From positions 69,270,003-69,334,002 of the forward strand of contig NC_133933.1 of assembly GCF_031877795.1 (NCBI RefSeq): a stretch of 64,000 nt of DNA, given 5' to 3'. Position numbers and translations under genes: made by a program. The stretch comes from Strix aluco (Eukaryota; Chordata; Aves; Strigiformes; Strigidae). Shown in pieces: positions 39,186-52,814 of this stretch. Position 1 is the stretch's first letter; every line of letters begins with the position of its first letter. The notes beneath the pieces were generated by a model. It had not been told where the DNA came from. It ran no database searches and saw nothing but the letters and a program-made list of their open reading frames with translations.

Positions 39186-42047
39186 ACACGCCTACCTAAG
39201 TTCTCCCGAATAACTCTGGAAGAAAGACTGAAATGACTTCCACTTGTGAAAGCATCCAGAGAGCCCTCAAGCAGGAAAACCACCAAGGTGGGACAAGCTT
39301 TGAACATCTGGGCCACAGCAGACTGCAAGGAGCTGGCAAGGGAGTGCAGCTTGCAGTATTGCTGGCCCTGCGTTTTAAGCCATGGAACTGGCCTTTCACT
39401 TGGCTTGTTGCTAGGCTTTTTTCCTCATTAGAGACAATTTTCTCAATGGACAATTAATGTAATGATTTCTGTGTTTTTAAGAGCAGTAACAGAAAGAGTC
39501 TTTTGCAAGGGAGATCAGTTTATCTGAAGAAATGGCTGCAAGTAGGCAAGTGGAGAGTGGCTGTTCCCACAGCTGCAGGTTTGGGACTGCTGATGGTGCT
39601 CCAAGCATCTGCTTATATCTGTAGAAAACAAGGCAGTCTTCTTTAGTCAGCCTTATTACATTGAGGAAGCCAAGCATACATGACTGAATGTGGCTTTTCC
39701 AAACCAGGCATGTTACATAGCAGTAGGCTGCTGTGAAAGGGAAGGTACATGATCAGCCATGGAAAGGTAAGCTGGACCATGAGAAAAGCTCTGTGTTGGG
39801 AAGTAATCTACACATTGAAAACCACCAAGGAACTCTGGGTTAAGTACGAAGGTGGAGAAACAGGAAAGCAGCATAGCAGCCAGCATCACATTACAGAGTC
39901 TGCATGCTGTGTTATTCAGTTTGCTGTTTTTAACAAAGCAAATATCAACACGTTTGTTTTGTTTCTGACTGCTCTAATAAATCCCAACAGTGTGACAAGA
40001 GTTCTGGCTTCTTCTATTAATTACATTATCCTGAAATCCACAATGATAGAAGCTCTGAAAGCACTGCCTCTTCATATAAAAAAGCATCATGAACACTGTT
40101 ATTTCACTACAGTGAGAGTCAAGAAAGTTTAATGGTAAAAAAGACTTCTAGTAACAAGGCTGGGAGTGTATTGTGATGATTTCTCATGATAAAATTTTTC
40201 TTGTAATACATCTCAATATTGAAATCAATGGTTCCCAGAGATAAGAGGTTCACCTTGTTTTAATTCAGAAATATGCTGAAACAATGTAATCCACTTCTTA
40301 CATACCTCATCCTCTTAAAACCATTTAAAAGCAGCTTTTGTCACAGGGTCCAATGGCTGCTTTCTATAGCCATATGTTTTATTCTATGGTGTTACTGCAT
40401 CACCACAGAGCTCACAGCATTTGTGTCACTGCAGAGATCGCTATTGCAGAGTCTTCATAGCAGAGACAAGATTCCTTTATTAATCCCAGCAGTCAGTTTG
40501 AGTGTCAAGTATCTGTAGCTTTGCATCCTTGAATGCAGGAGCTGCTGTCTCTCAGATCTACAGGTGCAAGAAAAGAGATTAAGCTCAGGACTACCAGTGG
40601 AATTACAAGGAAGGTTGAAATTAGCCTTCAGCAAAGACAGCCAGCTGAAGGAAGTAAGGGACCACATGTTCTCCAGATGTTTTCTAGCATAAAACCAGAG
40701 TCGAGTCTGTTGGTTGTTCAGCAGGAGGGGGAACCATTTAAAGATATGTATTCTACCTACCTCTATGAAAGTGGTTGAATTACTAGATAGAAATTCAATA
40801 TGTCCTTCAGCAATTCCTCTTAAAAAAAAAAAGAATGTTTTCATTATAGTCCTGTGCCAATCTCTGCACATGGAGCAGAATAGAAGCATTCAACAAGGAT
40901 AAAAGAAGTCACATGGGGCCTTGGCCAGAGAAGAATAGATACTGGATTTAGCAACAGTTAAGGGCAGAGAGATGAGGTTAGTCTGGGACATGTGATACAT
41001 ATCCTCCCATGCTGTGCCACCATAAATCACTTAGTGCCTTAGTTACCTATGGGTTAGAACAGAAAGACAGCACTTTCCACTCAGTAGGGAAGAAGTAAGC
41101 TGTGCCTCTCTGCCTAGGCTTGCTCAGTAGTACAGCACCACAACTCTTGGTGGGGAGTCCCATGAAGGGCTTCAGCTTGTTGGAAAACTGGAGGATTTCC
41201 TTTTTAGGGTAATTTAATACAAAGGGAAAGAAAAGAAAGGAAAAATTCTGGTTGTTAAATACCATTAAGATTCTACCTGCCTACTCTGACTGCTCTTTTC
41301 TACGGGATTTGTGAGAATAACCATGCTGGGACCCAGCACCAAGTCAACATGCCAGGAGAAGGCTAAACTCGCCCATGCCATTAACACCTCTGAGCAGACC
41401 TCTGTGAACATGCTGATGGGTGATGGTGTATTTCTGTGTGGGAACAAGTGACGTGTAAGAGGTAAACAAGGTCTTTCTCTTGCAGAGCACAGTGTGTTCA
41501 GCCCAGCTGCAGTGAGGTAGGAGCTGGCTTGGGAAACCACATATAAACCATAGCCTGGCAAGTGTTACTTGCCAAAGGGACTCTGCCGTTATCCACTTTA
41601 CTGGAAATGACTGAATCTTCCTGATTTTCTTCTGAGAGATGCACACCTGACCACTGAATTTACAAACTAGATTAGGAGATTTAAAAACTTTCTTCTCAAG
41701 AAGAAACCACCGTAAAACTGGAGGTTTCCATCACCTACATTGCTGCCCAGGATGGGGCAGGTTCCTGTCCTTTAAAGGAAGGATCTCAAGCAGTGTGGAC
41801 ACATCTCACTCAGGGCAGTAGTGCTGTTTAGCACCGTGGACTTAGGTAGCAAAATGGCTAGCAGTGCACATGGAGCTGAGAACGGCACAGCTGAGTGCCA
41901 GAAAAAATGTGATGGTCCACCTGTGCGCACTGCCCCTGCTTCAGTGGCAGCACTGGAGACTGGCCTTCAAAATGAAGAGGGCATCAGCAGCTGGGACCCA
42001 GGAGCCCAGCAAAGAGTCCAGTCTTTCTGCTTCCAGCTCTTTGCAGT

Positions 42048-42120
42048 GGGACCAGCAGCATGAAAGGGACCAGCAGCACAAAAGAGACCAGCAGCACTTC
42101 TGTGGTGGCACCAGTAGCAC
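42048..42120. repeat. Short GGACCAGCAGCA minisatellite
   Basis: Three to four imperfect units of about 18 bp sharing ACCAGCAGCA are seen. The 167-codon open frame crossing it on the plus strand has no domain and is treated as chance. Confidence 0.75.
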
Positions 42121-44585
42121 AAATGGGATTTGCCTGAGCAGCACAGAGGTACCCACCTGCCAGGGGGTTTCCTTTGCTCCATCCTCGCTGCCATGTGCCT
42201 GCAGACTAACTCTTTCCCTACGTGTGCCCCACTGCTGTGGCTGCCAGCAGCAAGGGGGGAGGCCTCTGCGATATATTATTTATGGTGAATTTGGGGTTAT
42301 TATTGCATGGCATTCCAGCATGCAGACTCCACAGCATCTTGTGAGGAGATTGCTGTGTGATGAATAGACTGAGAAAGGCCAGGCAAACGGTATTATTATA
42401 ACACTACATAAATATGTTTTTTTTCATTTAACATTAAAACACCTGATTTCCTTTAACATTGTAAACATGTCACCTTATTAAGTCTGGGAGAGCTGATGAA
42501 TTTAAAGTCATTTTCAGCAAACAAGTGGCAGCCTTTCTGCTTTTTAAATGGAGGTGAAGGAAAGAAACCTTTATCATGAAAACATATGGAGGAATAAAGG
42601 GGACAGGAAAAAGCTGTCGCCTGGTCTGAAGTTTCCTATAGAGAGGGGAAGAGCCACCCAGGTGATATTGGTGGAAAACAGTTAGAAAATGGGGGAAATA
42701 CAGGATATAATCTCCTCAAAACAGTTGGCACAGTCTCTATGTTTTATAGCTAATAAATTCAACTTTCAGGAGGAAATTCAAATAAGCTGCATTTACTAGT
42801 TTTTAAGAATGAAAATGAATGCATTAATTATGTACAATATTACCATCTGCTAAACGGGGCAATTTTGGCCAGAGCTTGGCAATTTCTTCCCGGACATGAA
42901 GTTTAAAACCAAGGTTTTTCAACCATAAAATTACTGCCCTGTAAAAGGACAGATAAATGTCTAAGCAAGCGCCTCATTACTGTCAGAGCAATGATTTGTT
43001 GTTTCATTTTACTGTTGTGTTTTCCTGATTATTAGTGAAGGTCGAGTCAGCCTTTCCATTATAAATAAACTGCTTTTAAGGAACTGCAGTTTAACCAAAG
43101 AAAATTCACTGTGAGCATTTAGGTAAAGTGAAAAAAAGCATTAGCAAGTGCTTTGGGCTGAGTGGTTCTTGACTTCTTGAGGGCCCAAATTAGGGGTTTT
43201 TTTTCCTCTAAGAATAGGTTCCTCCCAGCTAAGACCTCTGTTCCACTGAGAACCAGCTTAGTCTAAGGAAGGTGTAGAAACAACTCAGAGATAATTAGTA
43301 CAGCACTGGGAACTTCAGTCCTTGCTCGCTGGGGGCTAACCCCTGGGGTGATGCTGCCCAGGCCATTGCCCTCTTCCCACTGGGATGGTGGCAAGTGAGG
43401 TTGCGGTGAGCAAGGCGAGGAGTCAGGTGAGCAGGGTGGGTGCCCACCTTGAGAAGGGACCTAGGGAGGTTCAGCTCTTTCCCCTCTTAACTGGCTGTGG
43501 GGGCTGGGTGGCGACACAGCCTCTGTTTTGGCCACCAGGCAAGTTCAATGTTGAATATGTTCTTCATCAAGACTATTCAGGGCTTGTGATAAAACCCTCA
43601 TTTTAGCTCCCAGTGAGTAACAGGAGAAGTTGAGCTTTGCTAATTACCTTACCTCTATCAGCTGCCATGTGTCAGTGGCCTGTGGTGATTGTTGAGAATA
43701 GGATCACATTTCATAAATCAGTGTGCATATGCTGTTCAAGGGGAGCAGCCCCCCACACTTGGCTCTGTTCTCCTCCCTCCCCCATTTTTTTCCTCCTTGT
43801 TTTGTTTTGCTTGTATGAGTGATCATGAGGCACAGATGTCATTAAGCGTCTCTGGTAAATACCCTTTGCATGGGTTGCAGCCATGGCTTGTACCATAAAA
43901 CCAAATCAAACTAAAAGCTTTCCATTTGAAGCTGATGCACTCTTGTAAAGACAGTGTTATAGGCTGCTCATGGGATATGCTGGTGAGATACAGGCAGAGG
44001 CCTCCCATGGCACCAAACTTCCCCAGCACGATGTGCAGCCTTGCTCTGGTAGGAGAGCAGCTTCTGGACATGCTGGCGAGGGCCTGTAAATACCTTGCCC
44101 TCCCTGAAGAGGGCTCCTGAATAAAGAGGATGGGATCAGGTACGGTAGGGATACATCAAGCTACACTAGCAGCTCCTACACCCTGCATCTAAAACAGGAC
44201 AAAAAAGCATTTCATTGTTGCCATCTTGTTTTCTTCCAGCAGGAATGAGTTTTGTATAGAGGGACTAAGCTAGCAGCTTGACCAGCACCTCCAGTCATGC
44301 CCAAAACCTTTCCTATGGGAAGTGCAGCCTGAGGGTCATAGGTCAGGACTGTCTGAAGGAGGTGGCACAGAGGGATCCTGCCACCAGAAGCAACAGCTTT
44401 TATACTGAAGCAAGTTTCGCAGAGCAATATGCACACATTTGTCATCACTGGTACAGCATTCTGCATGGGTGAAAAAGAATATTCATATGTTGTTAAAAAC
44501 CACACTCAGAAGATATCCATTTCAGTCTCTGTTCACTACTGCCCATTTCCACCAAATAAACTGTTTATTCCAGGAGAAAAATTTT

Positions 44586-44602
44586 ATATATATATATATA
44601 CA
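44586..44602. repeat. (TA)n microsatellite, short
   Basis: A 17-nt alternating TA run, too short to be highly unstable. Confidence 0.9.
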
Positions 44603-45008
44603 CAGAGATAAAGAAATGAAAACCATCTTTTTATCCCATTAGTGTGTTGCAATGGCTATGGATTAAATCAACTGCAGCTGATTGATGCTAAGGTTTCACC
44701 ATAACAGCTATTTCCTGGAGAATTAATTTAACTGTCTGCATGTGGCAGACATCATGAGGCTGTGAATTGCCATGCTCTCATGGTTTGCTAAAGCAAACAT
44801 CTCAGTTGCCAAATGGTTGGGATGGCTCTTACTCACTTGGGTGGCATTTTACAAATGGCCTGCTGGCTTCTCTGCTAAACACTCAGATCTTGATGCGCTG
44901 AAGGCAGTGCAGGGCATGAGGATGATCTTGGGCACATGGGCATTTCAGTGGGACCTCAGGCTGGTGTCTTCGGGCAGATGAGGTGCTCCTCTGCAAGCTG
45001 GTTATGAA

Positions 45009-45040
45009 GGGGCTGGGAGTGGGGCTGGGGTGGGTGGGGG
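45009..45040 (+). promoter_or_regulatory. Multi-tract G-quadruplex motif
   Basis: Six runs of three to five G occur in 32 nt with loops of 1-3 nt (CT, AGT, CT, T, T). This is the strongest quadruplex motif in the window. It is not near a recognised gene start but lies 320 bp from the LTR-like repeat. Confidence 0.75.
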
Positions 45041-45357
45041 ATGGAGATGGGAATAGGGCAGGAGGACAGGAGGAATGCATGATCGGCAGGAGGCGAAGAG
45101 GTATGGCCATGTCTGTCTCAGCCAGAGATCAGGAGTTAGACCTGCTGAGACCTAATCTGGCAGTTCTCCAGCATCAGGTTTAAGATATGCTGGGACCTCT
45201 TCACAGACTCTGGGTAATTTGGGCAGAAGAAAACCCTGTCTGCCTCTGCTCTTTTGCTTGCAGTTAAGTCTGCGTGCTTTCTCCTGCTAATACTTGTCCT
45301 TTTTCATCAGGCTTCTACCATTAACAAAAACCATGCAGAACTAGAGATTTGACATTG

Positions 45358-46194
45358 TGTTGGGAATTTTTGAGATGCACCTCCCCTCCCACCCCATTTT
45401 GGGTGCAGGTGGCCAGGTGCTGGCAGCGGGGCAGCTGCAGGGCAACGTCTGTGAGGAGGGGCCGGGCTGCCCGTGCTGAACACAGACAGTTCTAGCCGGC
45501 TCTGATGGACCCACTGCAGGGTATGGCTGAGCCCCTCAGCTACAATAGTGGTGCCTCGGGGAACGTGTGTGCAAGAAAGGGCAGAAAACACCGGACAGGC
45601 ACAGATGGAGGGAACAAAAAGAGTGAGAAGCAGCAGAGGGAATGCCAAGGTCGGAGGAGGAGGAGCTCCATGGCGGAGCAGATATCTACACTGCAGACAG
45701 TGGAGGACCCTGTTCCAGAGCAGGTGAACATTCCCTGAAGGAACTGTGACCTGTGGAGAGGAGCCCACACTGGAGCAAAGGAGGAGTGTGAGGAGGAAGG
45801 AGCAGCAGAGAGGAACTGCTGTGTACTTACTGACTGTAGCTGCCATACACCCCCATCCTGCCTGTGCTGCTCAGGAGACATAGAGGAGTTGGCATTGAAG
45901 GAGTGAAGCTGGGCATGGGAATGGGGGGAGGAAAGGTGCTGTTTCAATGTTTTCGTTTTTGTTTCCCACTACCTAATGCAGTGATTAAATATTTATTTTA
46001 ATCGGCAATAAATTAATTGTCTCCAGGTGGAGTCTGTTTTCCCTGTAACAGTAATTGCTAAGCAATCTCCCTGTCTTCATCTCCACCCACAAGGTTTCTC
46101 ATTATTGTTCTTCCTATTTCCCTGGTCCCACTGAGGGGAGGAGTGAGTGAGCAGCTGGGTGGGAGTTTGGCTGCCAGCCAAGGCTAAACCACCA
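45358..46194 (+). mobile_element. LTR-like bird repeat, probable solo LTR
   Basis: From TGTTGGGAATTTTTGAGATG to GCTAAACCACCA the sequence resembles a long repeat I recall in many bird genomes, including phrases such as GGAGGAGCTCCATGGCGGAG, CAGTGGAGGACCCTG and GTAATTGCTAAGCAATCTCC. An AATAAA at 46007 followed by a GT-containing stretch would serve as the LTR poly(A) signal. The TG start and CA end fit an LTR, but no target-site duplication is visible and the limits are approximate. I see no internal retroviral genes. It could instead be part of another type of element. Confidence 0.5.
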
Positions 46195-49100
46195 TGCCCC
46201 CCCCCAAAAAAAAACCTGCAAAGAAGTCCTGCTGCTAAGTGCCTGGTGTTTGCTTGGCTATCCAGGAGGCTCACAATACTAGACACGATCTCCCTGCTAG
46301 TGTACCCGGCAAGCTGTACTCAATGTGTCACCCCCAACTCCACAAATAGACACATTCATTGTGTGTGTGCTTCCTCCACAAACCCCTTATGTTTTACCTT
46401 TGTGCACAAGCCTTTGCTGCCAGTTTTCTGCTTGTGCTCCCACCCTGGAAGGCCAACTATGTTTGTGTTGCATCCTGCTGCTCTGCAAAAGCATATGGCA
46501 TCTCCTGCCTGCCTGCTCTTACAATAGCAACAGCCGCTCCCTATCGTGCTGGCTGTAAGCAGTGGCAGAGGGAAGCGTTTGCAGCCCTGCCCACCAAAGG
46601 GAAAGTAGCACATCTGGATGGGCTGCTGCTTATGGCTGGTCCAGTGTGTGCATCTCGTTCCCCTACAACCCTGTTATCCCATGTTGGCAGGGAGGCAGGG
46701 ATGCAGGGACTCACTCGCCTCTGTGGCCCATGTAATATGACACTGCTGGAGTCCTCTTTCTGTTTCCTGCAAAAGCTGTAAGGAGCTGATACACTTGAAA
46801 GGCTATTTGGGATCCTAGCAAATTCACAGACAGTGAAGGGCTGCAGGTGCAATAAGGTAACAGAAAAGTGTAAAACCAGAGAGAAACAAAGAAGCAAACA
46901 GATGAATCTGCAAAAAAACATGAACCAGAGTTGGTGGGGCAGTTGGAGGGGGTAGCTGTGTATGCTCTAAGTACAGAGCACAAATAACACAAATGAGGCT
47001 GTGCTGTAAAACAGTAAAGATCCACACACACTGTCCAGATAAAATGCCCTTTCTGCTTGCTGGTCTTTTCCCGTGTCTTGTCTGCCCCTCCTCAGCCTGC
47101 AGCCAACTGACCAACTAACCACAGCTTCTCAGTTGCTAAATCCTTTCTGGGAAGACTTTTTTTTTCCAGAGCCCTGCACAATGGGCATAGTGGTTTTAGT
47201 TGGTAAGGAGGGAGATTTTTTTTTTTTAAATTTCTTATTCCCTTATCTTTCACTCTCATTCTTTTTCTGATTTCAGAAACATTCCTCCTCACTATTGGAC
47301 CAAACTAGGACCTTTTTGAGCCAGAAAGCTAAAAATCAATGTCGTAACCCAGATGAGCTGAAAGCAAAGAACCAGGGGCGTGATAAACCAGCTGAGAGCT
47401 GTAGTCACCAGACTCCTGCAATGGCTCAGACTTTTTTTCTGGCTGATGTGGTGGGGTCCTGATTCACTCTTTCTCTAAACACGACTAGAAATGTTCCATT
47501 CATTGACGTTGGTGTGCACAGTCCCAAAACACATTTTGGTTTCAATGAGTCAACAATTTATAATATTTTCCAAGTAGCTCCAGTTGGGGTTTTTTTATGT
47601 AGAAAAAGTGTGTGCTTCCTGGTGAAGGGCACAGTAGGTTGTATAGTAGCCTAGGAAACATGAAACACTTTCCATTTGCTGTTCCTCTGCAGCACTTTAT
47701 TCTCCCAGACACTGAGTGCAGCAGAAAAAAGTCTAATTAACCTCCATTCTCAGCCTGACTCCTTGATATGATATAGTTCATTTAAATCCCGTCCTTCATG
47801 CTTCTCTGCTCTCTTGCTTCAAGTTTATTGAAGTGCATATGTGAATTTCTAATAACCCATGTTTAGATGGATGTTTGATGACTAATTCATCTGGCAAATT
47901 TGAGAAATGGTGCTTTGTTCAACAAAGGATTTTATTTCTTGTTGACTGACAAATCAATTTGTGATACTTTCCAGTGTTTTCTCCTTTTCTCCCTTTTCTT
48001 CCCAACCAGAAAAAAAATAATTCCATCTTCACTTTTTATTAGTGGTTTCAAGTCAGAGATTAAGTTCTTGGAAAATCAAGACATGAAATTGGTAGAGTAA
48101 CTAACATACAAAAACAAACTATTGAGATGTTTTGACTTTCTCAGCATTCCTCCTACTGCCTGGGCTTTTGGCAACTGAAACAATTCTCCCAAATTTATAA
48201 ATATTTGCAAAATGTTTCTGAATCCATTATTTGTTTGGAAAAAAGAAAATGGATCAAACAAATCAACCCTAAATCTGCATTCCCTAGAGATAATAACACA
48301 CTGGCAAACAATGGAAGACACACATAGATAATTTCATTCCGAATTTCTGCTTGGTTTTCCTTGGGTATTCTCTATAGGTAATGGATAATGAGGATGAGGT
48401 ATTTTTGCACTCAAATGAGGAAGAGTTATTTCTCCACCCACAAATGCTCTCAGTATAATGTTTTTCCTTTAGTTCAGTGCTGTGAATCATCATGTGCAGG
48501 ACATATTGACAGCCATTTAGAGCACTGAGTTTCTCAGCAATGAGAAATGAAGCTAATGCTGTGCTATAACCCAGACAAAAGCTTTTAAATAAAAGCCCCC
48601 AATATCTCATTTTTATCCTGTTATGAAAAGGGAAAAGTTCTTAAATCTCCCACAGTTTTAATAGGGAGGAAACCCATTTTCTGACTACCTTTTATCTCAC
48701 TCTCCTGAAATGGTACTGAGGATTCCTCTTCTCTAGCATCCCATGCAAACCCAGCTGGGAGACACTACGTTAAAACCAGTTAACTATGGGTCAGTCTGCT
48801 CAGTAGATGGGCTGCCTTTGTATTTTGTCCATGCTATTTTTGCTATATCTTCCTTTTCGTTCCTAAAATTGGAGTAGAAGGCAGACGTACATACAGAACA
48901 GTTATATTTGTAACAGTCATGCTTTAACCTAGCTCCCGGGAAAAATAATCCACTATTTAAAATCTGTCTCTTGTGGTTGAAGCACTGTGGTTACCAAGGC
49001 TCTGCCACTTGCTGTGTTGTTCCCAGGATCATAAAGTCATGTCTGAGCGTGCTGATAGTCCTGCAGTCCCACTTTTGCCTTAAAGCCTCTGCAAGCAGAC

Positions 49101-52100
49101 TGTGGGGGGGACTGCTTCCTTCAAACCAAGGTTAGCACCTCACTAAAACAGGAAGCACTGCTCCCAAAGACATTTACAAAGTTTTATGAGGTTCAGCTTC
49201 GGCTGGAATGGCTGCTTCCCTTCAGTAGCCGTCTGTCCCCTGAACAACCCATGCTGGTAAGAAGGGTATTAGCATAACAATAGTAATTGAATTTAAATAA
49301 AAATACTGTGTCAAGACCAGCAAATTGGTTTGATCTGTGTTTTGCCCCAAGGACACCTGAACAAAGGTGTTAGCTGTCACTCAGGTTGCATCTGGAGAAA
49401 GGCACCTTGGGTTCTTGGTGAGGAAACCTTGATGCAGAGCAGAGGGAAGTTCCCTCTAGAGGCTGCACCCTGCAAACAGCACGCAGGCGAGCCAGTCTCT
49501 ACCATACTACATGGGCAGGGGGTTGCTCCAGGCACAAACCACAAAGGCAGTGCAGACACACTTAAAGAGAGTCTAAGGTCATACTCAGTTCCTCTAAGAG
49601 ACATCGTGTATGGAGGGTTTCAACCACAAACCAAGCATCTTACAACATGGTATAGTGCAGAAAATGACATTTCCAAGTGTATTTATTGAGAAATAGTAAA
49701 GATGTACATAATTTTACAAGCTTTTCATTTTAATTTACATTTTCTTAAATTATGTAGGCCCTAATAAACTATAATCTGCTAATACATGACAGAGACCCTT
49801 GGCTTCAATTATATCTCCAAAATGTTGCTATTGCTGGGATTTTGGCTCATGTCACTTCAGCTCCTCTTCAGAGATTCTAAATACCATATTCACTTAGAGC
49901 ATATGCTTGGTGTCAATCCTGTAAAGCAGAGATGACTTTTGAACCAAAACCCTGGATCTAGATACAACCTCACAGCTAAAATCTAGCCTTCCTATCGTGG
50001 GCCAAGTCCATATTCTCCATAAACTCTGCAATTCCAATTGGCTGCAGGATTTTACCTGCTGCGAGATGAAGTGTGCTTGTATACAGGATTTTGATTTGGC
50101 CTCATCTCCCTTGTCAGTGCTTACACTGGAACATACTCCGCATCTGGTTTAGATGCAAACACTGCTGCTCACACTAGATTCTAATTAAATCAGATTTAGG
50201 AGCTGGCTGCCACCTATATCTTCGTGCACCATCTCCATAGGCATCTAAAAAGAAGCATCATTTTTAGTTTTTCCTGTCCTCTTTTACTGATATACTGGAC
50301 TGCACAGAGTTATATCTATGTAAGATACTAACTTGTGACTGTGGTCACACTGTATTTGTATTCTGCAAATGCCTAATGAACGTTCAAGTTCTGTACTGAC
50401 TGAAAACTGCTAGAGTAGCAGCAAAAGGCATTTTATTCTATAATTCATTCACCCAAAATACTTGCAAACATGACATTGTGCTGAATCTTGGTTGTTGAGG
50501 AGAGGCTGCAGGGAAGGCAGTTTCTGATTAATATGCTGTTGAATTAAAATGCACTCAGTGTCAAAATGACCAGCCTTCAATTTAATCTACTTAGGCCCAT
50601 CTGGAACAGTCTGGCGTGACTATGTCTCTGCCTTGGTTATTTTTCTCCTCTGTATCATTCATGCAGGAAAATGTATCAGAGTAATTTCTCTCTACAAGGC
50701 AGGCATGTACTACACACTATTATTTAAAGATATATAACAATTTTTGCTTAGCAAGAGATTATTTGTGCTCTGAAATATTGTTTTAGAATTTTAGTATTGT
50801 AAAGGCTTTTGAGCTAAACCCTTGAATTTTCTTTGGATGTACACTTTTGTGGATGATTTATTTTTATAATTAACTTCTGCTATGGTAGCAAACAATCCAA
50901 GTTAAAATCAGAACTTTGCCATGCTCTGTAAAACTTCCCTCCTTTTGCCTCCATCTCCTCTCTAGAAGGCCAGTATTAATAATTGAGCCATACCTGCCAC
51001 AGAGAGCTAAGCACAACTCCAATGAAGGCACTGCAAACCTTTTATAAGAACCAACGGTTGTTGCTGTTTGTTCTTACATCTGATTCGGAAAAGAACACTG
51101 AAAAGCTGAACAAATAACTTGAGAAATAATATTGCTTCATGCATTTAAATAACACTATGACTCATCAAAAAAAAAAAAAAAAAGAAAAATAAGCTAGTTC
51201 ACCATATCAAATTTTGGTTTTATAAAGGCTTTTATGTTGAGATTCTCATGCAATGTTATGATGCTGGAACTTGAGAAGGGCTTTTGTTTAAACTTTTTTC
51301 CTATTCTGGTAGAAACACTTTTTTCCCACCTGAAAAACTACAAAAAGCTGGTACTACAGCTTATTATGAAAAATGTACTTCCAGGCCAAATTTGACTAGA
51401 CAGGTACCGTAAATATAAAGAAAGTATGCATTATTTTTCCTTTATGGACACACAAATCTATCACCTATATAGCTGGTGTATAATGATTTCATATGTGGCA
51501 AGTCTTGTGTGATGGCTTTAAACTGCCCTGTGATTACAAATTGTGATTAGTTTGTTGTGTGGTGACTTGTATATCCAATTCTAACACAGCAAAGTCCCAT
51601 TTTTATGAATTTATAAAGGACTTTTGCCTTGGACTTTTAGTGGCTCCAGGCTTTCACCTACCAACTAACTTTCACATAACCTACAAAGTTTAAATCAACA
51701 AAGTTACTACCTGGTAACTAGACACATGGTGGCTTCACAGCACAGAGAGGGATAATCTTCACCTGACTACTGTGTTTGTGTAGGCATCCTGGAGTTTACA
51801 TTTAACATCTTCTCTTGCACACACCTCTTCATGCAGTCAGAGCACTGGCAACCTCAGGTGTTCCCACGTACAGTGTTAAAAATCAAAAAGCAGTTTCCAT
51901 CTTCTGCCATGAGAGATGAACCACTTGCTGTTGTTTCAGAGTGCTCAAGCTGCACGTGAAGTGCTAGGGACCCCATGTGCAATAAGGACCTTGCTCATTT
52001 TCCAAAGCTGAAAAGTAGCATGTTCAAGACTTGCAAGGTAATTATCACTGTATGGACCATAATTTTGAATAGAAAGGATCAAAATTAAGGTAATATATTT

Positions 52101-52799
52101 CTCAATATTTCTTCATAAAAATCTCCTCCTTATCCTCTCCTCAGATGCCTGACATGCTATTGAAATTGCTGATTCAAAACATTTAGGGTTGCTCCTTTGT
52201 AATACTGTTCTACAGTCAAAAATGGGTGAGGAAAATCATGCTGACCCAAAACAGAAGACACATAAATGTGGAGCAGAATGGAAAAGCTACCAAAATGCTG
52301 TTATATTTACCAAAGTGAACTGTGACCCTGAAACGGCCAATGTCATCATGCCAGCAATTTCAGCAGCTTGTGTTGATCCTGAATTTGCTAAAAGTAGCAT
52401 CATTTGTGCATCTGATTGGTGAAAGATTAGTAATATTTAATTCATTTCAAGCTCGTGTTTTATTCCCCATCTGTGCTTCCTAAAGAGCTCATGTTTTATT
52501 CCCCATCTGGGCTTAACTCCACATTTTTCACCTTCCAGTAATGCCACTTGCACACTTTGTCTGCTGGGTGGGAATTTGTTCTTTTATATACAGCAGATGC
52601 ATTCACTGTATGGCTTTCAGTGGAGTAATTCATGAATATGGCTCTTAGTTCTCTTGCTGGAGAATCAAGAAATGATGCTGAAGGTGTTAAACACTTTTTT
52701 TTTTTTTTATCTTTCAAGGTAGCGGTCCCCAGTATCAACCTCCCAACATACTCTTAACTTTCCTTAAACAATCAGTGGAATTATTCAGAATCCAAATAA
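46195..52799. other. Region downstream of EYA4 poly(A) signal, non-coding
   Basis: A C-then-A run sits at 46196-46213 directly after the LTR-like block, and a 17-nt A run at 51169-51185. No gene or RNA was found. Part of it (about 49.7-52.8 kb) could be a longer EYA4 3' UTR, as it is AT-rich and offers several AATAAA motifs on the minus strand. Confidence 0.55.
52451..52514. repeat. Tandem 28-bp duplication carrying two AATAAA motifs
   Basis: Two 28-bp units at 52451-52478 and 52487-52514, differing at two positions, are separated by 8 bp. Each contains TTTTATTCCCCATCT, so on the minus strand each offers AATAAA (52464-52459 and 52500-52495). They lie about 1.15 kb past the EYA4 stop and could act as distal poly(A) signals, but they lack a clear GT-rich element nearby. 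Confidence 0.7.
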
Positions 52800-52814
52800 A
52801 AACACAAACTTTCC

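Larger units (their letters stand above)
35182..45357. other. Non-coding region
   Basis: No gene supported. It contains a 12-bp inverted repeat (36156-36167 with 36185-36196), a relic of a CR1-like repeat (39085-39185), a short GGACCAGCAGCA minisatellite (42048-42120), a TA run (44586-44602) and a multi-tract G-quadruplex motif (45009-45040). The block at about 42400-43120 is AT-rich with few repeats and is a reasonable place to look for conserved non-coding sequence. Confidence 0.6.

Noticed and set aside
41864..42367. 167-codon plus-strand open frame
   Set aside because: It runs through the GGACCAGCAGCA minisatellite and has low-complexity composition in the middle, with no domain.
47364..47384. 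CTCF-like core AACCAGGGGCG
   Set aside because: Only a partial match to the core motif; such matches are common by chance.
1..52799. Expected neighbour TCF21 (bHLH factor)
   Set aside because: No segment encodes the bHLH core (such as NARERARMRVLSKAFSRLK). The gene must lie beyond the left edge.
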